NCBI GenBank assembly: GCA_035707965.1
Contig: DASSTJ010000184.1
Span: 1-20,772, forward strand
Reading direction: 5' to 3'
Source: DASSTJ01 sp035707965
GTDB taxonomy: Bacteria; Actinomycetota; Actinomycetes; Actinomycetales; Angustibacteraceae
DNA length: 20,772 nucleotides
Below the pieces are notes generated by a model that ran no database searches, had not been told where the DNA came from, and saw only the letters and a list, made by a program, of their open reading frames with translations. This document shows, in pieces, positions 7,727 to 15,316 of this stretch; positions within the stretch are counted from its first letter, which is position 1; the number at the start of each line of letters is the position of its first letter. Both the position numbers and the translations under genes were made by a program.

Positions 7727-8423
7727 GCTCGTCTTCTTCTCCGGCACGATGGACTGCGGCAAGTCGACGCTGGCCCTGCAGATGGACCACAACCACCGTG
7801 CTGCCGGTCGCGCCGGATTGCTCTTCTCCAAGCACGACCGGGCCGGCCAGGCGATGCTCTCCAGCCGGCTCGGGCTCGCGGGTGACGCCGTCGAGGTGGC
7901 CGACGACCTCGACTTCTGGGACGTCGTCGTCGAACGACGCATGGGCGGCGAGAGGGTCGACTACCTCATCTGCGACGAGGCGCAGTTCTACTCCACGGAC
8001 CAGGTCGACCAGCTCGCTCGTCTCGTCGACGAGATGGACGTCGACGTGTTCGCGTTCGGCATCACCGCCGACTTCCGTACCCGGCTGTTCCCCGGGTCCC
8101 AGCGGCTCATCGAGCTCGCCGACCGGGTGCAGGTGCTGCAGGTGGAGGCGCTCTGCTGGTGCGGGGCCCGGGCCACGCACAACGCCCGCACGATCGACGG
8201 CGTCATGGTCGTGGAAGGTGCCCAGGTGGTCGTCGGTGACGTGAGCGCCGGCGCCGAGGTGGGCTACGAGGTGCTCTGCCGGCGACACCACCTGCGCCGC
8301 ATGACGCGCGCGTCCGCCCGCGCCGTCGCCCTGTCGCCGGACGTCCTGCCGCTCGACCTGGACCTGTGCCCCCTGCCCGCTGCCGCGACGGGGACGCGCG
8401 TCGACGAACGGGTGCCCTCGTGA
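7719..8423 (+). CDS. tdk: Thymidine kinase (type II, zinc-binding)
   Basis: A 234-residue enzyme that phosphorylates thymidine to dTMP with ATP, in pyrimidine salvage. It has the Walker A motif SGTMDCGKST (8-17), the DEAQFY magnesium/catalytic motif (86-91), a lasso/substrate region GYEVLCRRHH near 182-191, and zinc ligands C146, C148, C187 and a following histidine. The first cysteine pair is C-x-C (LCWCGARAT) rather than the usual C-x2-C, a variant I associate with actinobacterial members. A C-terminal tail of about 35 residues beyond the zinc domain is longer than in short bacterial TKs. The GTG start is chosen because homology begins at ELVFFSGTMDCGKS. Its stop overlaps the Fur-family start (GTGA). 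Confidence 0.95.
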   Translation: MAELVFFSGTMDCGKSTLALQMDHNHRAAGRAGLLFSKHDRAGQAMLSSRLGLAGDAVEVADDLDFWDVVVERRMGGERVDYLICDEAQFYSTDQVDQLARLVDEMDVDVFAFGITADFRTRLFPGSQRLIELADRVQVLQVEALCWCGARATHNARTIDGVMVVEGAQVVVGDVSAGAEVGYEVLCRRHHLRRMTRASARAVALSPDVLPLDLDLCPLPAAATGTRVDERVPS

Positions 8424-8872
8424 CCGAGCCGCAGGTCGACGCGGTCGTCGAGCAGGCCGCGACCCTCCTGCGCTCGCGCGGTGACCGCATGACCGGCCCT
8501 CGGCGGGCGGTCATCGCCGCCCTCGCCGGCAACCGGGGGTCCTCGCACCTGACGCCCGACCAGGTCGTGGTGGCGGTCGCGGCGCTGGACCCGTCGGTGC
8601 ACCGCGCCTCGGTCTACCGTGCGCTCGAGGTGCTGTCGTCGCTCGGCGTCGTCCAGCACGTGCACCTCGGTCACGGCACGACCGCCTACCACCTGGCGGC
8701 GCCGCACGAGCACCTGCACGCCCACTGCGTGCGCTGCGACCGCGTCATCGACCTGCCCGGCACCCTGCTGGACGAGGTGGCGCAGCAGGTCGTCGACGAC
8801 TACGGCTTCGTGCTCGACCCGTCCCACGTGGCCCTCTCGGGCACCTGCGCCTCCTGCTGCGCCGCGGGGTAG
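8420..8872 (+). CDS. Fur-family metal-responsive transcriptional regulator
   Basis: A 150-residue DNA-binding repressor of the Fur/Zur/PerR superfamily. The N-terminal winged helix includes MTGPRRAVIAALAG and the recognition region HRASVYRALEVLSSLGVVQHV. The hinge and metal-binding half has HEHLHAHCVRCDRVIDLP, giving His ligands and one CxxC, and the end SGTCASCC gives the second cysteine pair of the structural zinc site. Which metal is sensed (iron, zinc or peroxide) cannot be told; the ferrochelatase operon nearby is a possible but unproven target. The GTG at 8420 overlaps the tdk stop by four bases, so it is the last gene of the cluster. It converges on sepH with a 34-bp gap lacking a clear terminator. 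Confidence 0.9.
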   Translation: MTEPQVDAVVEQAATLLRSRGDRMTGPRRAVIAALAGNRGSSHLTPDQVVVAVAALDPSVHRASVYRALEVLSSLGVVQHVHLGHGTTAYHLAAPHEHLHAHCVRCDRVIDLPGTLLDEVAQQVVDDYGFVLDPSHVALSGTCASCCAAG

Positions 8873-8906
8873 CCCGCCGGCAGTGCGTCTGGGCCGATCC
8901 GGAGGC

Positions 8907-10427
8907 TCAGTCCTGCTTCGTGCCGAACATGATGTCGTCCCAGCTCGGCACGCTCGACCGCTTCGTCCGCCGCGACGGCGTCCGCGCAGCCTGGGGTTCG
9001 GACGAGGTTGCGGACGAGGTGCCCGACGCCGTGGACGCCCCTGAGGGGGCGGCCGAGGAGGCGATCTCAGAGCTGCTCCGTCCCGGCCGGCCGGTGCCGG
9101 CGGCGCCGGGCGTCTGCTCGGCCTCGCGCTCCTCACGCTTCGACACCTCCCGACGCCCCGGGTGCCGGTGCCGGCCGGCGCCGTCGTTGTCCGGACGCCG
9201 GCCGTCGTCCGCCGCCGTCCTGGATTCTCTGCTGGACTCCGTGCTGGACGAAGCGCCCTGAGCCGACTCGTCCGCCACGACGTGCGGGCGCGTGGCGGGG
9301 AGCAGCGCGGGAGCCGGGCTGCTCCGCATCTCCTCCGCCAGCGGCCAGTGCCCCGCCAGTCGAGGCGTCGACGGCGTCAGCGGGTTGGATGCCAGCGGGT
9401 TGGATGCCAGCGGGTCAGCCGTCCGGGGTGCGTGCGGCAGCGCCGTGACCTCGGCCGCCGGTCGGTCGCTGTCGTGGTCCGGGGCGATTCCGAGCGACGG
9501 GTGCGCGGCCGGGGGATCGTCCAGCAGCGTGGGGTCGAGGTCCAGGGGCTCGGGGCGGCCAGGACGCGGCCGACGGCGTCCCGCGGGGTGCGTGCCCGTC
9601 GTGGGCAGCTCGGTGGCGGTGTCGGGCCGGGCGTCCGAGGCGCCGTGGCCGTCCCGACGGCGGCCTCGGCCAGCGGCCCGTCGCGCCCGCATCGCACCGA
9701 CGAGGTCGAGCGCCTCGCCGGAACCGGTCCGGGCGGTGTCCCGCGTGGTGCTCGACGACACGCCGATCCCCCCGTCGACCTCCACGTCGTACACGGTGCT
9801 CGCGCCGCCAGGAGACAGGGGAACGGCGGTGAGCCGGGCACCGGCCAGTGGGCCCTCGCCCTCGGGCTGGTCCTCGCTGAGCCAGCGAGCCTCGTCGTCG
9901 CCGGGGGTGACGGAACGGCCCGAGAGGTCGAAGTGCCAGCGGGCCGCCCTCTCCCGCCCTCCGGCGGGGAACGTGACGACGACCGTCCACGGGTCGCCGT
10001 CCACCCGCCAGCTGTCCCAGCGCACCTGGTCGAGGTCGACCCCTCGTGCCGTGAGGCGGCGCGCCACCTCGGCACCGAGGGTCACCGCGCCGCCGCGGCG
10101 ACGGAGGCGCACGTCGCGGGCGAGCCCCGCCACGTGCTCCCGCTCGGCCAGGACGGGTCCCTCGTAACGGCGCACCTTCTCGACCGGCCACCCCGCAAGC
10201 GCGGCGACCTCCTCCGCCGTGGCTCCGGCGCGGATGCGTGCCTGCACGTCGCGGGGACGCAGGCCGCCCTCGATCTCGATCTGCAGCTGGCCGAGGTGGG
10301 GACGGTCGCGCCGCACCGCTGCGCGCAGCGCGTCGTCGACCGCCAGCAGGAAGCGCCCGCCCTCAGCGTCGCTGAGCAGCAGGTGCTCGCCGTCCTCGTG
10401 GACGCCGACGAGCCGCAGGTCGTGCAT
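8907..10427 (-). CDS. sepH: Septation protein SepH (DUF3071)
   Basis: A 506-residue protein of the SepH family, which in Streptomyces and mycobacteria binds FtsZ and promotes its assembly at the division site. The N-terminal DUF3071 domain (about 1-180) begins MHDLRLVGVHEDGEHLLL and contains a helix-turn-helix-like segment at about 57-90 (RDVQARIRAGATAEEVAAL, EKVRRYEG). Residues about 230-485 are low-complexity and probably disordered. The C-terminus carries the short conserved motif VPSWDDIMFG at 493-502. The ATG at 10427 is set by an AAGGAG ribosome binding site (10434-10439) six bases upstream; the longer frame upstream is not conserved-looking. The disordered part has an exact ASNPL duplication. 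Confidence 0.93.
   Translation of the reverse strand: MHDLRLVGVHEDGEHLLLSDAEGGRFLLAVDDALRAAVRRDRPHLGQLQIEIEGGLRPRDVQARIRAGATAEEVAALAGWPVEKVRRYEGPVLAEREHVAGLARDVRLRRRGGAVTLGAEVARRLTARGVDLDQVRWDSWRVDGDPWTVVVTFPAGGRERAARWHFDLSGRSVTPGDDEARWLSEDQPEGEGPLAGARLTAVPLSPGGASTVYDVEVDGGIGVSSSTTRDTARTGSGEALDLVGAMRARRAAGRGRRRDGHGASDARPDTATELPTTGTHPAGRRRPRPGRPEPLDLDPTLLDDPPAAHPSLGIAPDHDSDRPAAEVTALPHAPRTADPLASNPLASNPLTPSTPRLAGHWPLAEEMRSSPAPALLPATRPHVVADESAQGASSSTESSRESRTAADDGRRPDNDGAGRHRHPGRREVSKREEREAEQTPGAAGTGRPGRSSSEIASSAAPSGASTASGTSSATSSEPQAARTPSRRTKRSSVPSWDDIMFGTKQD
9378..9416 (-). repeat. 15-bp tandem repeat inside sepH
   Basis: Two perfect 15-bp copies (9378-9392, 9393-9407) and a nine-base start of a third. 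On the coding strand the unit encodes ASNPL, so copy number changes keep the frame. It lies in the disordered part of SepH. Confidence 0.85.
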
Positions 10428-10495
10428 GGGGAGCTCCTTGGATCGTGGGCGATACCGACTGTGCCATCCACCGGGCCCAACTCCCAGCAGGCGCG

Positions 10496-10525
10496 CGGCG
10501 CGCCCCGGCACATCGGGGCGCGCCG
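10496..10525. repeat. Perfect 12-bp inverted repeat between sepH and hemH
   Basis: Arms CGGCGCGCCCCG (10496-10507) and CGGGGCGCGCCG (10514-10525) are perfectly complementary around the six-base loop GCACAT. It sits 69 bp upstream of the sepH ATG and 78 bp upstream of the hemH GTG in the 175-bp divergent region. There is no T-tract. It could be an operator, a bidirectional attenuator or a hairpin in the sepH leader. Confidence 0.75.
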
Positions 10526-10590
10526 ACGGGGCCGCAGGGGCGTCGGCGACGACAGCTGAGGGCGCCCCGCGCGCGGTGCGGCGCGTTTGG

Positions 10591-10596
10591 GAGACT
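10591..10596 (+). promoter_or_regulatory. Putative -10 element (GAGACT) for hemH
   Basis: GAGACT ends six bases before the GTG at 10603. There is no ribosome binding site at proper distance other than a weak GGGCAG, so a leaderless transcript is plausible. No clear -35 is seen. Confidence 0.4.
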
Positions 10597-10602
10597 GGGC
10601 AG

Positions 10603-11781
10603 GTGACCACGACCCCTGACTCGCCGTCCGCGCTGGCGCCCTACGACACGGTGCTGCTGCTCTCGTTCGGTGGTCCCGAGGGTCCCGACGACGTCATGCC
10701 GTTCCTGCGTGCCGTCACGGCCGGGCGCGGCGTCCCGGACGAGCGGCTGGCGGAGGTCGCCGAGCACTACCACCACTTCGGTGGTCGCAGCCCGATCAAC
10801 GACCAGAACCGGGCGCTGCTGGCGTCCTTGCGCGACGAGCTCGACCGGCGTGGTCTCGACGTCCGCGTCGTCTGGGGCAACCGCAACTGGCAGCCGTACC
10901 TGGTGGACGTCTTGCGGCAGGTGCACGCCGAGGGCGGTCGCAGGGTGGTCGCGATCATGACGAGCGCGTACTGCTCGTACTCCAGCTGCCGGCAGTACCG
11001 GGAGGACCTCGGAGCCGCGCTGCTGACGCTCGCCGACGAGGGCGTGCGGCTCGACGTCGACCTGCAGGTCGACCGGATCCGGCCCTACTTCAACCACCCG
11101 GCGTTCGTGGAGCCGATGGTGGGATCGACGCGCGACGCGCTCGCCACCCTCCCCGCGGGCTCGCACGTGGCGTTCGTCACGCACTCGATCCCCGAGTCGA
11201 TGGACGCCGGGTCCGGCCCCGACGGGCGGGCCTACTCGACCGAGCACCTCGACCTGGCTCGGACGATCGCCACCGCGCTTCACCGCGACGGCAGTGACGC
11301 TCACCACACCGACGGCGCGCCCGAGGCAGTGAGCAGCGAGGCCGCAGTTCCCTGGTCGCTCGTCTACTGCTCGCGGTCGGGAGCGCCGCACCAGCCGTGG
11401 CTGGAGCCGGACGTCGGCGACCACCTGAGAGCCCTCGCCGAGCAGCAGGTGCCGGGCGTCGCCGTCGTCCCCATCGGTTTCGTGAGCGACCACATGGAGG
11501 TCGTGTACGACCTCGACACCGAGGCCCAGGAGGTCGCCGAGGAGGTCGGGCTCCCGTTCGTGCGGGCGGCGACGGTGGGCACGCACCCGACGTTCGTGTC
11601 GGGACTGGTCGACCTCCTGCTGGAGCGGGCCGCGCAGGCGCGCGGTGAGCAGCCGCCGCAGCCCGTGCTCGGTGACCTGCCCCCGGTCCACGTCGTGTGC
11701 CCCACGGGGTGCTGCCCCAACCCGAGAGGCGTCAGACCGGCAGCCTGCGGCGCCGACTGGTCTCCGGCGGTGTCGGCATGA
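10603..11781 (+). CDS. hemH: Ferrochelatase, probably coproporphyrin ferrochelatase (HemH/CpfC)
   Basis: A 392-residue enzyme that inserts Fe2+ into a porphyrin. In actinobacteria the substrate is normally coproporphyrin III (coproporphyrin-dependent haem pathway). The N-terminal YDTVLLLSFGGPEGPDDV and HFGGRSPIN segments are typical; H194 in FVTHSIPESMD and E299 in GFVSDHMEVVYDLD match the conserved catalytic His and Glu. Cysteines C124 and C129 (YCSYSSCRQY) and C366, C370, C371 and C382 near the C-terminus (VVCPTGCC) fit the [2Fe-2S] cluster found in mycobacterial ferrochelatases. An insertion at about 227-250 (His/Asp/Ala-rich) looks flexible. The GTG start is chosen because homology begins just after it and a -10-like hexamer lies upstream. 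The stop overlaps the next ATG (ATGA). Confidence 0.94.
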   Translation: MTTTPDSPSALAPYDTVLLLSFGGPEGPDDVMPFLRAVTAGRGVPDERLAEVAEHYHHFGGRSPINDQNRALLASLRDELDRRGLDVRVVWGNRNWQPYLVDVLRQVHAEGGRRVVAIMTSAYCSYSSCRQYREDLGAALLTLADEGVRLDVDLQVDRIRPYFNHPAFVEPMVGSTRDALATLPAGSHVAFVTHSIPESMDAGSGPDGRAYSTEHLDLARTIATALHRDGSDAHHTDGAPEAVSSEAAVPWSLVYCSRSGAPHQPWLEPDVGDHLRALAEQQVPGVAVVPIGFVSDHMEVVYDLDTEAQEVAEEVGLPFVRAATVGTHPTFVSGLVDLLLERAAQARGEQPPQPVLGDLPPVHVVCPTGCCPNPRGVRPAACGADWSPAVSA

Positions 11782-12638
11782 CCGGCCTGGGCGGGATCGT
11801 GGGTGGCGCGACGGACGTCGATCTGCTGGCGCTCGCGGTCGAGGCGGCCGAGCGTGGTGGTCGGTTCATCCGGGACGAGCGGCCGGACGACCTGACGGCC
11901 GCGGCCACGAAGACCAGCCCGACGGACGTCGTCACGGCGATGGACACGGCGTGCGAGCGCATGCTGCGCGAGCACCTGCTGACCGCTCGGCCGCAGGACG
12001 GCATCGTGGGGGAGGAGGGCGACGACGTCGTCGGCACCAGCGGCGTCACGTGGGTGGTCGACCCGATCGACGGCACCGTCAACTACCTGTACGGCATCCC
12101 GCAGTACGCCGTGTGCGTCGCCGCCGTGGCCGGTGACGCCCGCGACCCCGGTGGTCACGAGGTGCTGGCCGGCTGCGTGCACAGCCCGGTCCTCGGGGAG
12201 ACGTGGACGGCGGCGCGGGGCGGGGGAGCGTACCTGTCGGTGCACGGTCGCGAGCGGCGCCCGGTCCGCGTCCGGGACGGCGCGCCGTTGGGCCAGGTGC
12301 TTCTGGCTACCGGCTTCGGCTACCAGGCGGAGCGCCGCCGGCACCAGGCCGCCGTCATCGCGCACCTGCTGCCCCGCGTCCGGGACATCCGGCGCATCGG
12401 CTGCGCGGCGCTCGACATCTGCTCGGTCGCGTCCGGCCGGGCCGACGCCTACCTGGAGCGCGGCCTCAAGCCGTGGGACCTCGCGGCTGCCGGGCTGGTC
12501 GCTCGTGAGGCGGGTGCCCTCGTCACCGGGCTCGGCGCGGCGCCGGCAGGGGAGAAGCTCGTCGTCGCCGCGGGGCCGCAGGTCCACGCCGTCCTTCAGG
12601 CCGAGCTCGCTCCGCTGAGGCCCGACACCGACGGCTGA
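11778..12638 (+). CDS. Inositol monophosphatase family protein
   Basis: A 286-residue Mg2+-dependent, lithium-sensitive-type sugar or inositol phosphatase. The three family motifs are intact: GEE at 78-80, WVVDPIDGTVNYLYGIP starting at W92 (metal ligands D95 and D98), and PWDLAAAGLVAREAG with D234. The substrate could be inositol-1-phosphate, as in actinobacterial inositol and mycothiol metabolism, or a related phosphate such as histidinol phosphate; the sequence alone does not decide. It resembles the suhB-like gene at the corresponding place in mycobacteria. The ATG overlaps the hemH TGA by four bases, so translation is probably coupled. No signal peptide. Confidence 0.93.
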   Translation: MTGLGGIVGGATDVDLLALAVEAAERGGRFIRDERPDDLTAAATKTSPTDVVTAMDTACERMLREHLLTARPQDGIVGEEGDDVVGTSGVTWVVDPIDGTVNYLYGIPQYAVCVAAVAGDARDPGGHEVLAGCVHSPVLGETWTAARGGGAYLSVHGRERRPVRVRDGAPLGQVLLATGFGYQAERRRHQAAVIAHLLPRVRDIRRIGCAALDICSVASGRADAYLERGLKPWDLAAAGLVAREAGALVTGLGAAPAGEKLVVAAGPQVHAVLQAELAPLRPDTDG

Positions 12639-12931
12639 GCGGGCTGCTCGGCGCCGGTCCGACGCGGCCGGTGCACGCCCCGGACGACCCCCTCGCGCGC
12701 CGTCCAGGCCGATGAGGCACAATCCACGCCGACGATCTACGGCGCTCGGGCACAAACGAGGCCCCTGCCGCGTTTGACTGGCCGCGACCTCCTGCGAGGA
12801 CGGCAGAGACGACACCGGACGGCGACGAGGCCGTGTCGGTGACCGACACCGGTACCGCACGACCGCAGCACCTGTTCCACCACGACCCACCTCGTTCAGC
12901 ACCACCCAGACCCGCGGAGGGCAACCCACCG
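12639..12931 (+). promoter_or_regulatory. Intergenic leader region of the DUF4193 gene with an 8-1-8 palindrome
   Basis: This 293-bp gap holds no convincing ORF. A palindrome GTGTCGGT-G-ACCGACAC lies at 12833-12849, and the octamer GACACCGG occurs twice as a direct repeat (12811-12818 and 12845-12852), suggesting an operator. A TTGACT at 12774-12779 could be a -35, but I see no good -10 at 16-18 bp. The region ends with a GCGGAGGGC ribosome binding site about ten bases before the ATG at 12932. Confidence 0.45.
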
Positions 12932-13228
12932 ATGGCGACCGACTACGACGCGCCGCGCAAGACCGACGACGACCTGTCCGAGGACAGCATCGAGGAGCTG
13001 AAGGCCCGACGGGTCGACAAGTCGTCCTCGTCCGTGGACGTCGACGAGACCGAGCAGGCCGAGGGCTACGAGCTGCCCGGAGCCGACCTGTCCAACGAGG
13101 AGCTCTCCGTGCGGGTGCTCCCGCGCCAGGCGGACGAGTTCACCTGCTCACGCTGCTTCCTCGTGAAGCACCGCAGCCAGCTGTCCGGGGAGTCCGGCGG
13201 TCAGCCCGTCTGCCTGGAGTGCGCCTGA
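12932..13228 (+). CDS. DUF4193 family zinc-ribbon-like protein
   Basis: A 98-residue small, very acidic protein typical of the actinobacterial DUF4193 family (start MATDYDAPRKTDDDLSEDS, central GYELPGADLSNEELSVRVLP). The C-terminal third has two CxxC pairs, CSRC and CLEC, separated by about 21 residues, which is a likely zinc ribbon. RNA- or protein-binding in the transcription/translation machinery is often supposed, but the function is unknown. The ATG is fixed by the conserved N-terminus and the GGAGGG ribosome binding site. The last 28 bases overlap the end of the DUF3093 gene on the other strand. Confidence 0.92.
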   Translation: MATDYDAPRKTDDDLSEDSIEELKARRVDKSSSSVDVDETEQAEGYELPGADLSNEELSVRVLPRQADEFTCSRCFLVKHRSQLSGESGGQPVCLECA

Positions 13229-13752
13229 CCCGAGCCCTCGCCCGAACCCTCGCCGGAACGCCTGCTCCGGCTCCCACCGCTCTCCGGCCCGTTCGGCGGC
13301 TCGCGGCGCGCCTCGTCCAGGGCCGCCGCGAGCCCTTTCGGGTCCCGCGAGGAGATCAGCCAGTAGGGCGTCGGGTCCTCGTCGTCGACCACGGTGACCT
13401 CCACGCCCTGGGTGATCCAGCTGCGCTGGCAGAGATAGGCACGGACGTCGGCGTCAGGGCCGCGCCGCCGGACGAAGTCGGTGCTGCCGAGCACCGTCGC
13501 CGTCCCGAGCAGCGCCACGGGGATGTGGGCCCGGCCGGCCACGAGCTCGTCCCCGGTCACCTCCACGCGCGCGCTGCTGCGCACCAGCCCCCAGGCGGCG
13601 AGGGCCATGACGACCAGCGCGATGACGACGGACACCCAGATCGCCGCCACCTTCACCACCACCAGGCCGCTGCTCGCGGCGACGAGCAGCACCACCAGCC
13701 ACACCCAGCCCGACGGCCACAGGCGTTCGCGGTACAGCCACGACGTCGTCAC
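13201..13752 (-). CDS. DUF3093 family membrane protein
   Basis: A 183-residue protein with two adjacent membrane helices at about 13-34 and 35-56, followed by a cytoplasmic or external domain of about 90 residues ending in the family signature PYWLISSRDP (129-138). Function unknown. I start at the GTG at 13752 because homology begins at SWLYRERLWPS; an upstream in-frame GTG at 13800 would add 16 unlikely residues. CACGCT lies six bases upstream, so the mRNA may be leaderless. The C-terminal tail is a Ser/Gly/Arg/Glu low-complexity stretch whose last codons are read from the strand opposite the DUF4193 CLECA end. Confidence 0.85.
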   Translation of the reverse strand: MTTSWLYRERLWPSGWVWLVVLLVAASSGLVVVKVAAIWVSVVIALVVMALAAWGLVRSSARVEVTGDELVAGRAHIPVALLGTATVLGSTDFVRRRGPDADVRAYLCQRSWITQGVEVTVVDDEDPTPYWLISSRDPKGLAAALDEARREPPNGPESGGSRSRRSGEGSGEGSGQAHSRQTG

Positions 13753-13758
13753 CCCACC

Positions 13759-13764
13759 AGCGTG
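13759..13764 (-). promoter_or_regulatory. Possible -10 element (CACGCT) for the DUF3093 gene
   Basis: On the minus strand CACGCT is followed by six bases and the GTG at 13752. Weak match to TANNNT but the spacing fits the leaderless pattern seen elsewhere in the window. Confidence 0.3.
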
Positions 13765-13810
13765 ACACGTCGTGCCCCGGGTCAGGTCGGGGCCGCCCAC
13801 CGGGAGGCGT

Positions 13811-13816
13811 TAGGGT
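13811..13816 (+). promoter_or_regulatory. Putative -10 element (TAGGGT) for dut
   Basis: TAGGGT, identical to the hexamer before the Pat-like gene, ends eight bases before the ATG at 13825. It supports this start over internal GTG codons. No -35 match is evident. Confidence 0.5.
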
Positions 13817-13824
13817 CGCGGGCG

Positions 13825-14442
13825 ATGACCTCCGTCGACCCCGTCCGGTCACCGGCCGCTGCGCCTCTCGCCGGGCCGGCCCACGCCGCCCGCGCGGACA
13901 CCTCTGTCGTGCACGACGTCGGCGCCCACGCCTCCGGCACCGTCGTCGAGGTGGCCCTGCTGCGCCTGGACCCGGGACTGCCGCTGCCGGCCTATGCCCA
14001 CCCCGGCGACGCCGGTGCCGACCTCGCCGCCAGGGTCGACGTCGAGCTGGCCCCGGGGGCCCGCGCCAGCGTGCCCACCGGCGTCGCGATCGCGCTGCCG
14101 GACGGGTACGCCGCGTTCGTGCACCCGCGGTCCGGCCTCGCGGCCCGGTGCGGCGTCACCACGCTGAACGCGCCAGGCACCATCGACGCGGGTTACCGTG
14201 GCGAGATCCACGTGATCCTGCTCAACACCGACCAGCACGAGTCGGTGAGGCTCCGCCGAGGTGACCGGATCGCCCAGCTCGTCGTGCAGCGGGTCGAGCG
14301 AGCGGTCTTCGTCGACGTGAGCGAGCTGCCCGAGTCCGTCCGTGGGGCCGGTGGCCATGGGTCGACGGGTGGGTTCGCCGGGTACCAGGCGCGCCCAGGA
14401 ACGAGTGTCGGGGCGGACGCCCCGGAGGGAGAGGCACCGTGA
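13825..14442 (+). CDS. dut: dUTP diphosphatase (trimeric dUTPase)
   Basis: A 205-residue enzyme that converts dUTP to dUMP and PPi, keeping uracil out of DNA and supplying dUMP for dTMP synthesis. All five motifs are present: I DAGADL (62-67), II PRSGLA (101-106), III GTIDAGYRGEI (118-128, catalytic D121), IV RGDRIAQLV (145-153) and V GGHGSTGGFAGY (176-187). The usual length is about 150; here about 40 Ala/Val-rich residues precede the family start at VEVALLRLDPGLPLP. I keep the ATG at 13825 because a TAGGGT -10 hexamer lies upstream, but an internal GTG start cannot be excluded. It is the first gene of an operon; its TGA overlaps the DUF3710 GTG. Confidence 0.94.
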   Translation: MTSVDPVRSPAAAPLAGPAHAARADTSVVHDVGAHASGTVVEVALLRLDPGLPLPAYAHPGDAGADLAARVDVELAPGARASVPTGVAIALPDGYAAFVHPRSGLAARCGVTTLNAPGTIDAGYRGEIHVILLNTDQHESVRLRRGDRIAQLVVQRVERAVFVDVSELPESVRGAGGHGSTGGFAGYQARPGTSVGADAPEGEAP

Positions 14443-15311
14443 GCCTGTTCAGACGTCGCAAGGACCAGGGTGCGCGCTCCGCCACTGAGCAGGACCCCGA
14501 CGACGTGACGACCGACGTGACCGGTGCGGACGCGGCCGGGGACCTCGCGGGCGACGGTCTCGGCAGCGGTGACCTCGACGACACCGGCGTGCTCCCCGAC
14601 GTCATGGACGACCGCACAGGCGACGCCGCTGTCGACGGGTCGGGCGACGGTTCGCCCGGGTCCCCCGCGAGCGACGCGTCCGGACCCTTCGACGTGACCG
14701 ACGCTCCTGACGAGCCACGGTTGGACCTGGGAGCGTTGCAGCTGCCCCTCGTCCAGGGGGCGGAGATCCAGCTGCAGGTCGACGAGGGCAGTGGGCTCGT
14801 CACGGCCGCGATGGTCGTGCTGGGTGACGCGGCAGTGCAGCTGCAGGCCTTCGCCGCGCCCCGTAGCGAGGGCATCTGGGCGGAGGTCAGCGACGAGATC
14901 GCGGCCGGCATCTCGCAGCAGGGCGGGACCGCTGACATGTCCGACGGGCCGTTCGGTCGCGAGCTGCTGGGTCGGGTCCCGGCGCAGCAGCCGGACGGCA
15001 AGGTGGGTTTCCAGCCCATGCGGTTCGTCGGCGTCGACGGGCCGAGGTGGCTGCTGCGGGCGGTGTTCCACGGCCGGGCAGCGATCGAGCCCGAGGCCGC
15101 GGCGGCCCTGGAGTCGCTGGTCCGCCGGGTCGTCGTCGTTCGTGGCGCCGAGCCGATGGGGCCGCGGGAGCTTCTCGCACTGCGCCTGCCCGAGGGTGCG
15201 ACCCAGACCGTGCCGGGCGAGGAGGGCGAGCCCGCGACGTCGGACGCCCCGGCGTCCACCGACGACCTCAACCCCTTCGAGCGGGGTCCGGAGATCACCG
15301 AGATCCGGTGA
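14439..15311 (+). CDS. DUF3710 family protein
   Basis: A 290-residue protein of unknown function found next to dut in many actinobacteria. The first ~80 residues are an acidic Asp/Gly/Ser-rich, probably disordered extension after a basic MSLFRRRKD start. The conserved domain runs from GPFDVTDAPDEPRLDLGAL (82-100) through LQAFAAPRSEGIWAEV (135-150), the invariant-looking GGTADMSDGPFGREL (162-176), FVGVDGPRWLLRAVFHGRAA (196-215), to RGAEPMGPRELLALRLP. No membrane helix is seen. The GTG at 14439 overlaps the dut stop by four bases and has a strong GGAGGGAGAGG ribosome binding site. Confidence 0.9.
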   Translation: MSLFRRRKDQGARSATEQDPDDVTTDVTGADAAGDLAGDGLGSGDLDDTGVLPDVMDDRTGDAAVDGSGDGSPGSPASDASGPFDVTDAPDEPRLDLGALQLPLVQGAEIQLQVDEGSGLVTAAMVVLGDAAVQLQAFAAPRSEGIWAEVSDEIAAGISQQGGTADMSDGPFGRELLGRVPAQQPDGKVGFQPMRFVGVDGPRWLLRAVFHGRAAIEPEAAAALESLVRRVVVVRGAEPMGPRELLALRLPEGATQTVPGEEGEPATSDAPASTDDLNPFERGPEITEIR

Positions 15312-15316
15312 CGCCG

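Noticed and set aside
9378..9416. Iteron-like repeat suggesting an origin or plasmid element
   Set aside because: It is a codon-periodic 15-bp duplication inside the disordered part of sepH, with no replication gene or AT-rich stretch.
10428..10610. Upstream extension of sepH by 61 residues
   Set aside because: The extension lacks family similarity, crosses the inverted repeat and the hemH promoter region, and a good AAGGAG site marks the ATG at 10427.
12833..12931. GTG start at 12833 extending DUF4193 by 33 residues
   Set aside because: The family N-terminus starts at MATDYDAPRK, and a GGAGGG ribosome binding site serves the ATG at 12932. The GTG lies in a palindrome.
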